64,000 nucleotides of DNA from positions 763,501 to 827,500 of the forward strand of contig OU696593.1 of the NCBI GenBank assembly GCA_916048095.2, given 5' to 3'. A program made the position numbers and the translations under genes. The DNA comes from Sacculina carcini (taxonomy: Eukaryota > Arthropoda > Thecostraca > Sacculinidae). The first letter of the stretch is position 1; the number at the start of each line of letters is the position of its first letter. Below, in pieces: positions 18,658 to 32,300 of this stretch. The notes beneath the pieces are model-generated. The model was not told the origin of the DNA. It made no database searches and saw only the letters and a program-made list of their open reading frames with translations.

Positions 18658-21600
18658 TCAACATTCACACTTCTCAGCAAACAAACGCAATCGATCCTGC
18701 AAACACAAACAGACAGACAGATACACACACAAGCGAGAGTACACACACACATACAGATACAAACAAACACACACATACAATCAGACACACAGACAGACAG
18801 ACAGAGAGTGTAAGTACACAGTGCAAGTACCCTGGTAATAATTTGGTGTTGTTTGTTGAGTTGACAGCGAGTCTGGTGCATTTGTTGTTTGTTGTGTTGT
18901 ACACCAGCGATTAGCTGGCGATAAGTTTTCATGCACATCGATCCCTCCTCGCGCATACATTCCGCTGTCTAACAGACAAACACACAAACATACACAAACA
19001 CACACACATACACGACAGATGTTTGAGAGGCCAAATGAGTGAAACTGAAACTACTGCAAAACATTGCTATATTATAATTCAAATTCTTCTGTTAAAATAG
19101 CTTTTATTCCTAAAAAATGAAATATATTGAAATTTGTGCAAAATTGGCAAAATAGTCTTAAAATCGAGCATGGCATAGCGGAAGAAAAATACGAGATATT
19201 TCACACACTGTAACAGAATCCAGAAATATTAGCATATGCTGGCAAATTGAAACTGCAAAAAAACGCAATAATATAAACGAACAAATTGGCTAAAAAAACT
19301 CAGCAAAAATCAAGGTGAAACCTTTTGACTCGGCAAAAACAAACAACAAAATACAATAAGCAGTTGAAATGACACAAATAACACTAAAGAAGTAATAAGT
19401 CACTTTGAAAAAGCAATAAGTCACATTGAAAAAGCAATAAGTCACATTGAAGAAGTAATCAGTCATTTTGACAAAGTAATGAGTCATATTGAAGAAGTAA
19501 TAAGTCATTTTGACAAAGTAATGAGTCATATTGAAGAAGTAATCAGTCACTTTGACAAAGCAATGAGTCATATTGAAGAAGTAATAAGTCATTTTGACAA
19601 AGTAATGAGTCATATTAAAGAAGTAATAAGTCATTTTGACAAAGTAATGAGTCATATTGAAGAAGTAATAAGTCACTCTGAGAAAGTAATGAGTCATATT
19701 GAAGAAGTAATCAGTCATTTTGACAAAGTAATGAGTCATATTAAAGAAGTAATAAGTCACTTTGACAAAGCAATAAGTCACTGTGCGAAAGTAATGAGTC
19801 ATACTGAAGAAGAAATAAGTCATTTTGACAAAGTAATGAGTCATATTGAAGAAGTAATCAGTCATTTTGACAAAGTAATGAGTCATATTAAAGAAGTAAT
19901 AAGTCACTGTGAGAAAGTAATGAGTCATATTAAAGAAGTAATAAGTCATTTTGACAAAGTAATGAGTCATATTGAAGAAGTAATAAGTCATTTTGACAAA
20001 GTAATGAGTCATATTAAAGAAGTAATAAGTCATTTTGACAAAGTAATGAGTCATATTGAAGAAGTAATAAGTCACTCTGAGAAAGTAATGAGTCATATTG
20101 AAGAAGTAATAAGTCATTTTGACAAAGTAATGAGTCATATTAAAGAAGTAATAAGTCATTTTGACAAAGTAATGAGTCATATTGAAGAAGTAATAAGTCA
20201 TTTTGACAAAGTAATGAGTCATATTGAAGAAGTAATAAGTCACTCTGAGAAAGTAATGAGTCATGTTGAAGAAGTAATCAGTCATTTTGACAAAGTAATG
20301 AGTCATATTAAAGAAGTAATAAGTCATTTTGACAAAGTAACGAGTCATATTAAAGAAGTAATCAGTCATTTTGACAAAGTAATGAGTCACATTGAAGAAG
20401 CAATAAGTCACTGTGCGAAAGTTGAAGTCATATTGAAGAAGTAATAAGTCACCTTGAGAAAGCAATAAGTCACTTTGACAAAGTAATGAGTCATATTGAA
20501 GAAGTAATAAGTCACCTTGAGGAAGCTGTCCACTTGTTCAACCTTCATCTTGTACATTTGCCATTGTTTGTACAATTTCTGCTTTTCTTTCTGTAATTTT
20601 CTGCTCTTTTTCTCCACTTCTTCAAGTCTCTGACAAAACAACATACACACACACACACACACACACACATACAAGTTGAAGTCAAGTGTGTGTTTGCTGT
20701 TTGTGTGTTAGTTGATAGATCTGATAGTCGGATTCACCTGGTCAATTCGCCTGTTGTTCTCTTCTGCTCGTTGTTGCAACAATTTCTTCTCGTCTGCAAT
20801 GGCTTGCAACACTCCGTCAACTTCAGCCCAGCTCTGCCGACAAACAAATTTAGCAACATAAAAAACAGCAATAATTTATTCACTCGAGGGTGGCCTGCAA
20901 CGCTTGGCACGTGATGATTGTGTGACGTCACCAAATGGAAGCCGCTGATTGGTCAAATAGCCTCACACGCACAGCCAATCAGCATCGACAAACAATTGAG
21001 ATTGAAAGTTAAAAAAGCATGTCGTATCAGTTCATATGTAATTGTTATAGAACTTTAAGAAATACTTGAATAATAAAAAACTTAAACTATATAAAGGAAG
21101 AAAAGTTGGATAATTCAACAAATCGAGGACAAAATGTTAACAGAGGCCTCATATTTCACAGTTGATGTCGTGGACAGAAGAGGTGTAATAGTGACCATTT
21201 TACCAGCAGAACCACTGCCTGCTACTGTTCGTGCCTGCTCTGTCTCGCCACCGTGCTGTTGTTGTTGTTGTTGTTGTTGTGGTGAGAGAGAGAGGTGAGC
21301 TAGTGAGGTAGAGGCTGAGTGACGGGCCTCATTAACCTGTCTCATCCATCTCTTCTGCTCTGTCAATAATTGCTCACGACTCGCCTACAACACAACACAT
21401 ATTGTCATCATCACACAACACACACACACACACATTATCTCCTTATCTTTCTACTATACACTGACAAACACACACACACAAACATACATAGATACACACA
21501 CACACACACACACACACTGATCTAGTATAATTTGTTTACAAGTGTGATTCTTCACAAGAAACATGAGACACAGTGAAGGGAACCAACACAAACCTCAATC

Positions 21601-21715
21601 TGTTTGTGTATTTGTTGTCGTTGTTCGTGTTGTTGTTGATACTGATGTTGTGACTGAGTGGACAGCTCACGAGCTGATTTCAATTCAGCACGAGCTTTCT
21701 GCCATCATACACACA

Positions 21716-21755
<40 letters not shown>

Positions 21756-23504
21756 TATGTCAACACATCTAGTGTAATTGCTGTGTGTGTTTGCAAGTCT
21801 AATTATATTTAATAGTAAATAATTCAATTAAATATAATTAAAAGTACGATTGATATCCCAAAAATAACTTAATATATTTCATAGTTCAATTCCAAACAGT
21901 TAAAATCCTAATTCCCAGATTCGCTGGGCAATTATTAAAAAAGCAGAGGATGCCGGGAAACAAAGTCACGAGCTGATCAACTTCACTGAACCTTAGCTGA
22001 AATAACACGGTGATATATTTATTGTGAACACAAGAATTATAAATAACTAAATTCTCAAATCATCTAATTTAAAAAAAATCAATGTACTAACGAAAATAAT
22101 TTCCGAATCTGCTACTTGATAAATTAAAATTAAAAATGACAATATCGAATAATCAACTAATTTATCCAAGTATAAAAAACTAATATATATTGATTTTTTA
22201 AAGTTCCAGACTGAATTTAAGAAGTTCTAGACGACGTACCTCTGCCTCACTGCGACTTCTGCTCAGTTCAGTACGCAAATCTTCCAGGGAATCCTCCAGC
22301 ATTTTGACAGCTGACTCCTTGTCATCGTTTGCACGAGAAATTTGGCATTTCAAGTCTGTTAAAGACACAGTCACACAAATGAGCCGGTGAACTTGAAGAC
22401 AGGCAGCTGTTTATCCCAACACGTTGCCATGACAACACAAGAACATTTAGACATTACACAAACCGCATAAACAACATCATCACGTACATATTGCATCAAG
22501 CAACCAATTAATATTTAACATAATACAATATATTTGATGATTTTCTTTGTCATAATTAGCTATAATAATAATATTCAGGGTGATATACAACTGGAAAATG
22601 GACATCAGTGAAGGCAAAAACTGAGCAGAAAAACGACACAAAACACCAAGTTATCACAATAACTCACCAGTTATGAAAGTGTCTTGTTTCTCCACTTTCT
22701 GCTGTAAAATGGTGAATTCTCGATGACACACGCCTGTTTTCTGAGATAATTCGTCCAGTTGAATTGGTAGCGAAGTGACAATCACTCGTATTTCATCAGA
22801 CAAACTGGCCACAAACACACAAACACTGTACAAACACTAAACCTTTCTCTATAGTCTATTTCAGTGATTTTCGCTTTATTAAATTTCTGCTTACTATTTT
22901 CTTTTCGAACTGTCTTATTCTCATGAATTCTTCACTTTTCCAACTCTCCTTTTCCCTCTCTAAATCATATTTGGTTATCTTCCAGTACACATGGGGTCAC
23001 CGCAGGGTGGTAATAGTACACTTGCACTCTTCCCCCATACTACTGTGGATTTACCTGTAATTAATAATAATAGCAATCCCACTAAAATTCGAGTGAATAA
23101 AATTGATAAATTAATTCAAGATGTCAAAAATGAACAATTTAAATTGTAAAAAGAGAATTTTGTGAAAATTCATATGACACTAATTAATTCAGTGAGCGAA
23201 TATCAAGCTTGTATTCTGAAACAGCGCACCTGTGATGATTATCATCTAGAGCAGAGCTGGAGAGAGCAGAGAGATGAGGAGAGAGAGCGAGGGAGGCCTG
23301 TTGTACAGTACAGTTGATATCAGTCAGTGACTGGTGCACGAGCGACCAGCACTGTTGTACAGAACACTGTTGTACAGAACACTGTTGTTCCGTCTCGCCC
23401 TCACTCTAACACATCAAGTTAACACGACACAACAACAACCATACATCGTGCCTGTGTGTATGCTTGATTGTGTGTGTGTATGACTGTGTGTGTGTGTTTG
23501 TGTA

Positions 23505-23535
<31 letters not shown>

Positions 23536-23564
23536 TAGTGTGTGTTTATGAGTAGACTATGTGT

Positions 23565-23600
<36 letters not shown>

Positions 23601-23828
23601 TAGTTTGTGTGTGTGCTTGTTAGTTTGTGTTTATGAGTAGACTATGTGTAAGTGTGTGTGTATGTCTGTGTGTGTGTGTGTGTTTGTTAGTGTATAAGTG
23701 TGTTTGTTATTCTATGCGTGTGTGTGTATAAGTGTGTGTGTGTGTGTGTGTATGTGTGTCTGTTTGTGTGTATGAGTGTATGCTTGATTGTGTGTGTATG
23801 TTTGTGTGTGTTAGTTTGTGTGCGTATG

Positions 23829-23903
<75 letters not shown>

Positions 23904-25524
23904 GTGTGTGTTTATGAGTAGACTATGTGTAAGTGTCAGTGTGTGTGTGTAAGTGTCAGTGTGTGTATAGTTGTATGTTTCAATACTCAACCAGTTTGGG
24001 TTGTTGGCAGTTGATTTTCAGTTGGTTAATTTCAGCTCTAATAACTTGTTCATTGGCTCTGTGGGCAGCCTCCACGGCATCCAAGCGACTACTGCTAACA
24101 CAAACAAACAAACAAACAAATATATGCATGTGCAGTTAAATCTCGCTACTGCGCCACATTTTGTCGACGATGATGAACTGCGAATGTCAAGTTTGTCAGG
24201 AAAAAGAGACATCCAGCTTGAACCGCAGGATTTTTAACTTATCTGGGAATATATAAATATATATGTATATATTTCACCTCTCTGTCATTTATTACGAATG
24301 AGATAAAACATAAATGATGGCTGCTATAGTCGAACAGTTTCAAATAGTTCCTTCTTCAGTGACTTTAACACATTCAGTCTGTTTATATGTGTATACACAC
24401 AATCATATATAAACACATATAATTAAATTTCTGATATACTATTGCTATACTATTTGATATAATTTTCACAATGACCTGATCTTACAACACAATGACCTGA
24501 CCTCACAACACAATGACCTGACCTCACAACACAATGACCTGACCTCACAACACAATGACCTGACCTCACAACACAATGACCTGACCTTACAACACAATGA
24601 CCTGACCTCGCTATTACTGACCTGACCGAGTGTTTGAGCACGTTCAGCGTGTCCGTGTTGAGAGTTTTTATTGTTTCAATCAGCTGACGCATCATCACAG
24701 CACTGTCTCCCTGACACACACACACACATACAAACACCGTGAAACAACCACTCACAAACAACCAAACGGCGAGATTGAGCGAAAATATGATTATTACACG
24801 CCGCTTAATAGAACTTGCAATTAAGTCTAGCATTGCCATCTCTGGTAAAATTTCGTCTGTACACTTGCTCGAACTGAAACAATCTACGTTAGTTTATACT
24901 TAATGACCATTTTTTGGCCAAAATGAGCGAAATAGGCATTTATCGGGAAAACCCTCTGAGAGTAAGCAAAAATAGGCATTTAAGGCAGTTTGCACGAACA
25001 CTTCAGTGATGACTCACTGTTGGAGCTTGCAACTGTGTCGGTTGTGAAACTGTCTGCAATACAGTATTGTCAGAAGCGAGCGACGAAACAGCAGCAGCAG
25101 CAGGAGGGGGAGAATTGACAGCAGCTGGTGCAGTGTTGTGAGAAGCAGATATCAGACCCAACTTGTACATCCACGACGGCTGTGAGACGGCTGACTGCTC
25201 GTGCAATGATTGCTGATCTGCAACTCCATCGCCTCCATGATGAGCACGTGCTGAAGACATATGGCGCTCCGCATTTGTTTGATTCGGTTTGGCTTGGTTG
25301 ATCTCCTGAGACGATGGGTTGATCGAAGGCTTCACAGTGGAATATCGGGAAACTTTGGCCGACGACAAGGCCAAATCATCTCCAAGCAGTCGATCCAAGG
25401 CAGTTTGCGGCTTCGATGATCCGGTATCAGTTGCTGAAACAGACTTGGTCGCAGTGTTGTCACCGCTAGGCTTCACACCAAACAAATCCTCCAACAAATT
25501 TGATTTGTTCTCCCTTGATGCCAT
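18658..25524 (-). CDS. Coiled-coil protein, about 12 exons, family uncertain
   Basis: Exons on the minus strand, 5' to 3': 25018-25524 (start ATG), 24622-24710, 23992-24091, 23230-23405, 22668-22804, 22240-22355, 21594-21698, about 21120-21380 (donor unresolved), about 20736-20825, 20516-20629, 18831-18968, 18658-18696 (stop). Phases agree except around the unresolved donor. The N-terminal exon is low-complexity (Ser/Ala/Pro-rich) with NLLEDLFGVKPS and PSWMYKLGL. The rest is charged, heptad-rich helix (for example RLEEVEKKSRKLQKEKQK), with a Gln run in exon 8. The total is about 600 aa. There is no catalytic domain. The short LEDLFG-type motif and coiled-coil tail recall centriolar distal-appendage proteins such as FBF1, but this is only a weak impression. 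Expected role: structural or adaptor. The last two exons rest on splice sites and phase alone. Confidence 0.6.
19375..20515. repeat. 21/42-bp array open on both strands, next to a splice donor
   Basis: The 42-bp unit is two diverged 21-bp halves (GAAGTAATAAGTCATTTTGA and AAAGTAATGAGTCATATTGA). Since 42 is a multiple of three, open frames of 321 aa (plus) and 391 aa (minus) result. It fills the coiled-coil-gene intron after the exon ending at 20516, and begins at its donor CTCAAG|GTGACTTATTAC. About two dozen TGAGTCA heptamers are present. Confidence 0.93.
22423..22436. promoter_or_regulatory. RFX X-box-like palindrome
   Basis: GTTGCCATGACAAC is a close match to the RFX X-box. It lies in an intron of the coiled-coil gene, not at its promoter, so function is doubtful. 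Confidence 0.25.
22970..23050 (-). mobile_element. Short dispersed repeat (SINE-like), copy 1
   Basis: The reverse complement shares atgggggaagagtgcaagtg, ctattaccaccctgcggtg and catgtgtactgga with 32774-32845 and 38198-38270. There is no coding capacity. It may be the head of a SINE whose family I do not recognise. Confidence 0.65.
23455..23965. repeat. TG-rich microsatellite region
   Basis: Imperfect (TG)n with TTAGTGTG and ATGAGTAGACTATGTGTAAG blocks repeated at 23550, 23632 and 23915. It is intronic in the coiled-coil gene. On that gene's sense strand it is (CA)n starting near the donor at 23991. Confidence 0.85.
24476..24626 (-). repeat. 22-bp repeat built on a splice donor
   Basis: About six copies of ACACAATGACCTGACCTCAC. 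On the minus strand each copy reads GAGGTCAGGTCATTGTG, resembling the donor GGTCAG|GTCAGT at 24622, where exon 2 of the coiled-coil gene ends. Confidence 0.85.
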
Positions 25525-27330
25525 TTTCAGCCAGTTCTAAATAGCAAATCAGCAAGTAAAACAGCGTTATCTAAGCATCACCTGTTGAGTGGTAAAAACA
25601 AAGCTGGATAAACGTACAAAATAATTTTCAGTATTACTTAAAACAAACGGAATAGACAAAAACATATCACACATAAATATGTCATAATAAAAAAGACATA
25701 TGTGCTGAGTCGCTTGCTTTCTCGTTCGAATCCCGAATGAGAGAAAACGGTTCAAACTCTGATTAATGAATTCAAAATGATTCAATGCAACACCTAATGA
25801 ATTGATTATCCACACTTCACATAAAACGGGCACGCTTGAAAAACAAATCAATCAAAACGAGAAAAATTAACAAAACATCAGCACAAATTAAGTTCATTCA
25901 AAATCACTCATTATGCAGATATATAATATATAAAAATTGATAAACAAGCATTGCCTTCAAAAACCAATAACATACACCGCATATGTAACTGTTGCGAGAT
26001 TAATGAAACAACTCATTGACGTTCAGACAAATATAAATCAATATACTTCAATATAACAAGCCAAATAAATTATATACATGAATTTCACTTACTAAACATT
26101 TTTCAAAGTGATTTCCCTTCATACACAAATATGGAAAAACTAACAATGCCACAATTTACAATATGTATTTCTTACTCCTTCAATAAACCAATATTATTCA
26201 ATTAATATAAATTCCGTTAACATATCTGATACTGAAAGAATATCTACTAGAATGTTGAACAATATGTTGTTATTTGAGATTTTTCCAGATGCTAATTTAT
26301 ATTAACAATTAAGTAACAATTACCAGTTAAATAATCGTTAGTTATGCCAGGTTTAGAAACAAACATAAATATACTTTATCTGTGAAAATCTAAAGGCCCA
26401 TACCAATAATTAATATAACAAAATTTTCCGGCAAATCCGGAACATTTTTAAATATTTTGGCACGAAATTTGCTCAAAAATTTTGCAGAATATTATTCCAC
26501 GAAAAAGCTATAAATAATAATTATTGTGCTCGAACTGGGAAGTATATTAAAGATTTCATTTTAAAAGCACGTTCATAGAACAAGAATTATACTCAATAAA
26601 AAGCAAGGGTGTGGATTTGTGTCGAGGCTAGGGGGGATGACAGCCATCATGCATTAGTGTTCAAAGTTGACTCAGTTGGCCAATTGAATATGAGATCCTC
26701 AATCATTTTATGTCTAGTCAACACACATACCTCAATGAAAAGTATATTGCATATAATTGCATACACACACATTTGTCGTATATTGTTACTTTTTGCTATG
26801 CTGATTTTGACGACAATATTCCCAATGAACTGAACTCAGCAGAATTATCGGGGGTATAATCGCATATTCCTACCCTCCAGTCAATTAGTCGGGGGTATAT
26901 ATACTCCCATGCCCCCAAAACCAACGCCAAAAATAAAATTATTCACTTTATGAGGCAGTATCTGACATTCTTGATCGTCACTTATTGGTGAAAATATGAC
27001 AGAAATAACAATTTCATCTAATATCGAGGGTGCTCCAGTAGTAATGGCACGTGAATATATCAACTGGTTTTCAGCAATTAATCCACTTGTTTCCAGTTAG
27101 CCAGTTTCAGTGTTGTTTCAGTATTGGGATGTTGTGTAGTACCTGGTTCTGTGAGATTTGTTTTCATTTGAGGCTGTAAAAATATTAATACATGTGCTTG
27201 TGTTTATATTTGGTAATTTCTGCCGTGCTAGCGACAGCTAGCTGAAGGAAGTGAAATTGTATACAACGTAAAACCGCACTCAAACAAAAACGACCGAACC
27301 GTTGTACAATATTGAAATTCATATTTGCAG
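25525..27330. other. AT-rich intergenic region between divergent genes
   Basis: There is no recognised gene, LINE or long microsatellite. The 5' UTR and promoter of the coiled-coil gene must start here. The lack of tandem repeats contrasts with the rest of the window. Confidence 0.55.
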
Positions 27331-27333
27331 TGG

Positions 27334-27410
27334 TGACGTCATACTGTGACGTCACGTGCATGACGTCATATAATTGACGTCATAACATGTGACGTCAGAG
27401 TATGACGTCA
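27334..27410. promoter_or_regulatory. Cluster of six CRE octamers
   Basis: Perfect TGACGTCA palindromes lie at 27334, 27347, 27361, 27375, 27390 and 27403, spaced 12-15 bp. TGACGTCA is the CREB/ATF consensus. The cluster lies about 2 kb upstream of the NR4A coding start. Vertebrate NR4A genes are known cAMP/CREB-induced immediate-early genes. Confidence 0.75.
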
Positions 27411-27894
27411 TATATCCGTGCTCATATTGGTTGCATGGAAGACAAGGGTGATTCAAGCTCGTGCCACACATAAAACCACACTGCATGGGGCAACAGTGAG
27501 AAATTTCGCCCCAATTTTAGTGTTTATATTAGCTGATCAAATACTTATTTTGAGAAATCTTATTACGTTTTAAATCTCGCTTCAGCCAGGTTGAATTTTA
27601 TTATCAGTTATTTGTGCACTTGTCACATATGGAAGAAGAAGAACAGATTGAAACAGAAGAAGAGGAATGGAAATGAAAATGGGAAATTAGTGAGATATAG
27701 AGAACAGCAGAAACCTCATCATTTCCTATCATATGCAATAAATATTTCCTATCCGCTACTGATGTGATGCAGTCCTCTATGATTGCATGCTTGCAACACC
27801 ATATGACAGTGCAACATTCCCAATAATGCAGCCATTGCAAACGCCGCCGCCAAAACCACCCTGCCAATGGGTGTGCGTTATTGATCCGGGTACA

Positions 27895-27927
27895 TGACGT
27901 CATTCGGATGACGTCAAAGTGACGTCA
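27895..27927. promoter_or_regulatory. Second CRE cluster (three octamers)
   Basis: TGACGTCA occurs at 27895, 27909 and 27920. A possible 5' exon follows, with an open frame from 27930 and a good donor TCATTG|GTGAGTTC at 28086. If used, this exon would probably be 5' UTR of NR4A, since its frame does not join the coding exon at 29619. Confidence 0.65.
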
Positions 27928-28560
27928 TAATGCAGGATGATGTCATGGCTCAGCCGGTGCTCGTGCTATCAGTGCAGCAGCCCCTCATTCCACCTCGCTC
28001 GCTGGTTGTGGCTGGTCTTGTGCACGTGATATCACTGCCACACATCCCTCGGTCCCGTATCATACAGCTTCTTCCAGCTTTCATTGGTGAGTTCATATTT
28101 GCTCTCAATTTTCCATTCCATTTGTTCTCATTTACCCTGAGTTTCATTAGCCCAATAAACAATGTTAAAATAGTTCAGCAGTGAACAATTCCAGTAATTT
28201 TTCTTCTATTGTTTATATTTGAATTTAAATTGAGTAAATAAATGATAATGTTATTTTTCTACTGAAAACTATACTTTTAGTTGTCGAAACTAATTTTCAA
28301 CAAAAGAAAACTCGCATTTTGGCAGATTTTTATATGTAAATTTTTTTGGGGTAAAAATTAAAATGTCTTTTAAAATGTTCAGCTACGTGTCTTAAATATT
28401 TTCATAGTTGAAACAATAATCATAAATATGTTTATTTATATTGCGTTTAACACAAATTCATCAATTAATTCATATTTATTGAAATTTTATAAACTGACTC
28501 GCCGATTTTATTTGTATAAATATCACGTGCTCAAATTGTATGCCACCCCTCAAATACTGC

Positions 28561-28567
28561 TATAAAT
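28561..28567 (+). promoter_or_regulatory. Possible TATA box
   Basis: TATAAAT lies in an AT-rich context about 830 bp upstream of the proposed NR4A start codon. It is an alternative promoter position; the AT-rich background makes chance likely. Confidence 0.2.
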
Positions 28568-29393
28568 ACTCGTCAAGTTTATATTTACGTAAACTGCTTA
28601 CAATCCATGTTGAAATAGTAGCTCATGACCGCGTAATGAATATTCAATATACTATTCCATAAAATTAGCAGAAGGAGAAGCAAAATCAAAATGTCCCGTG
28701 ATTACTGTATTGATAGTAAAATGATTGTCTTCCACGAATTATCGCTTGCTCAACGACAATTACCACTCATTTTTCACCAAATTTGACATGACATAAGTTT
28801 TAGTGCATTGTTGCATGTTTATCTATGCATATGCTATAATTAGAAAATTTACCAATTCAACTTTGATCAGCGTTCATTCCCATTTCCGTATTTTCCGCTA
28901 ATTCACTCGATGTGCTGGCGTATCTTAGCTGACTTTGTCACCAGATGTAAAACATCCATAGGCTACAAATAATTATCATAACTTTATTATCATGACTCAT
29001 TAATATTACCGTAAATTGCGCGTGTGATGGAAGTATGAAATACTGACCTGACCTCACACTGACCTCTACAGCTGTTGGTTCAGCAAAGACAGTGAATTTG
29101 TGAATTTCCTAATAATTCCTCAACTGCTTCAAGACTTATTTTCACCGTATGACCGATTGAAAAAAGAGAAGTTTTCTGATATGCAAAAATTGAAAGTTAA
29201 ATACTTATTACACGAAAAATAGAGAAATATACAGAATGTACGGAACCTGGGGAAAATTATAGATAGTTTGAATGTCTCAGATGAAATCCTAGTGAAATGC
29301 TCGCCTATCGATGAGTTTGACAAGAGAAGTTTATATTTTGATGTTTGCAGATATTTCCAGTGATCGGCACAATTTCCACTGAACAACAAAATT

Positions 29394-32300
29394 ATGCTTC
29401 TAATTCATAGCGACCAGGTGAGTTGCGTTGAATCTCTTGTATTTACTGCTCACTGAAAGTGTGTCACTTGAATAAAAAAATGTAAATCAAAATTAAAATT
29501 CAAAATCATTTGAAATGAGGTTCAATATGGATCACGTGCATATCCACATTGACATCACCGCGTGCCACCATGAATTCACACACATATTGGTGCGTGTGGT
29601 TGAATGTGCTTGTGGCAGTGGTGTTCAACGCAGTACGACTACCTGGATAACTTGAGCAGCTACCAGACAGGTGGCAGCTACTCTACTTGTGCCATGTACT
29701 CGCCACAAGACGTGCACCACTACTCCAGGCAACACTCGTCTCCTCCTCCTGCTTCCACCTCCTCCTCGGCGGCTCCTCTGTGGCCCCACCATCATCATCC
29801 CAAGGAGGAGCAGCAGAGGAGACAGCTCCCCCGCTTGCTGCAGTACCCCAGCGGCAGCAGCAGCAGCGCCTGGCTCGCCGGGGAGATGGACGCTGGCACC
29901 TCCTCGGACCGCAGCTGTTCGTGCGAGTCAGCAGAACAGCAGCAGTACCTGCAGTACGCTGCCAGTGTACCCCGCGACTCTGTGATGCCAGGCAGCAGCA
30001 CTGTCACAGATGACTGTGGTGCATCTCCGAGCTACAGTAACACAGCATCTCCCTGCACCAGTCCAGCTCAGTCAACCACACAACTTGCACTCCAGCAGTC
30101 CCTGTACTGCTACCCGTACCCTGCCTACCAGCACGAGTCTGCTATCACCGCCAGCCAGTTGTACGGCGACCCGACCACACTGCTGGCACCGACACAGTCG
30201 CAGCACCGGCCCACTAGTCACGTGCTCCTGCACCCCTCCTCATCCAGGAGTGGCGGCAGTGACTGCCACCTCGACATGAACAATGTGTACTCCAGCGCTG
30301 CACCAGTCATGCGACAACCAACTTCCCTCAACGTTCCACATGTGTGAGTTCCTCTGACACAAACTGACTTACTCAGTCTAAATGCATCATGTCACTTCAT
30401 TTGTATTTGTCATTTGTAAGTGCATTTGAACTGCACATCCAACGCACTTGGATATATTGGTGTTGAAAGTTTCACGACCGACTGACATGTCTGTAGTATA
30501 CTAAATGTCTGATATTTGTTTTCAGAACGCCGTCGTTGATGAAGCAAACTCGACCCGTCCTCTTTCTGCCCGAACACTCGCACTCGTCGTCGAGTCGTGC
30601 GGACACACAACAGTCGGGTCGCAGCAGCAGTCAGATGATGTGCGCCGTGTGTGGCGATGTCGCAGCCTGCCAGCACTACGGCGTGCGAACGTGCGAGGGA
30701 TGCAAGGGCTTCTTCAAGCGCACCGTGCAGAAGGGTGCCAAATACACGTGCACGACGGGACTGCAGAACTGCGTGGTCGACAAGCGCCGGAGGAACCGGT
30801 GTCAATATTGTCGCTTCCAGAAGTGTCTGGCGCACGGAATGTCCAGGGACGTGGTGCGTACCGACGCTCTCAAAGGAAGACGCGGTCGTCTGCCGAGCAA
30901 GGTCAGGCTGGCATTCACCACCACGAGGACGGCGACACAGCAGCAGCAACAACACTCGGTGAAGGCGGTCGAGAACATGGTGGAGGGTCTGGTGAAGGCG
31001 CACCAGAGCTCGTGCTTGCATGATGTCGGCACCTCCCCGCCTCCACCTGTCCCACAGACCGCATCTGACTCAACGTGCCACATGAGCGAAGTGGAGCGTT
31101 TCTTGCAGCTGGTCGCAGACTCGTTCAAATCCACGCAGAACTTCAGCACGGGCGTGTCCGGCTTCTGCGACCTTGCTGAACGAGACCGCGAGCTGCTCGT
31201 GCGATGTGCCGCCTTCGAGGTGTTCACCCTGCGACTGGCTCACAGGTAACAGCCAAATGCCTCACTACCACCAGTAATGCCTCAGTACCACCACTAATGC
31301 CTCAGTTTACCATGGATTAATCGCACGAATCAACGCGAATAAGATTTAACAAAGGAACAAGCAGAAGTACCGGAGACAAAATAGCACGAGCAATACGACT
31401 CCATTAAAAACCCACACCACCACCACGTGCCACAACCGTTACTGTTCACTGTGCACGCGCATCAGAACACACAATAGTGAGTTTATTGGTGTCTGTTGTT
31501 GGCAGATATAACGTGACTCAGCAGCAATTCACGCTCGACAACGGAATGACCCTGCACCCACAACTTTGTCACAACACGTTCAAGTCGTGGCTGTCTTCAC
31601 TGGCTCAGTTCGCAGTCGAGTTCAACTGCATGAGTCTGGATACGGGCGTGCTGGCGTGTCTCACCGCCCTCACCATCGTCACAGGTAGCTGCACGAGCCA
31701 TCACTGACTTCACATCCCTTCACCTCAACATCCCTTCTTCCACACTCACTCACCTATACATTAATATTCAAGCGCTACCATCACCCGATTGGCTTGATAT
31801 AAGATAAATGATGAAATGTGATGCTCAATGCACCACTCAGCTGAAATTAGCATGCATGATATCAGTGAATATTTTCAGAGGCAGAGTGTGATGGGATTTT
31901 TTTGAAAGAGCTTGCGGGTTGGAGTTGAAAAAAGAAATATTATAATTGACATTAGGTGAGCTGAAATTATAATGAATATTTCACTCGCTGATAACACAGA
32001 ATTAATTCCCCCATTACACGGAATATTCACTGTTAATCTTGATTAAAACACATATCCACACAATTTTACGCGACGATTCAGTTGCAGTCATGAGATGTTG
32101 TGATCATTCACTTGACTGACTGAATATTGTGTATTGTGTCGCAGAACGTGCCGGCTTACTGGAGCCTGAAAAAGTCTTGTGTCTGAGGAACTGCATTCTC
32201 GCACATCTCGAGAAACACATCAGCATGTCGAAGCAGCAGCTCAACTCTCAGCAGACCACTGCCACCCTCGTGCACCAGCATTTGACTCGTCTGCGAGCTC

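Noticed and set aside
18658-25524. Naming the coiled-coil gene FBF1.
   Set aside because: Only a short N-terminal motif and general coiled-coil character suggest it. I could not match the conserved C-terminal region. A profile search would decide.
27930-28086. Coding first exon of NR4A from the ATG at 27930.
   Set aside because: Its phase (1) does not fit the exon at 29619, which needs phase 0; a non-coding 5' exon remains possible.
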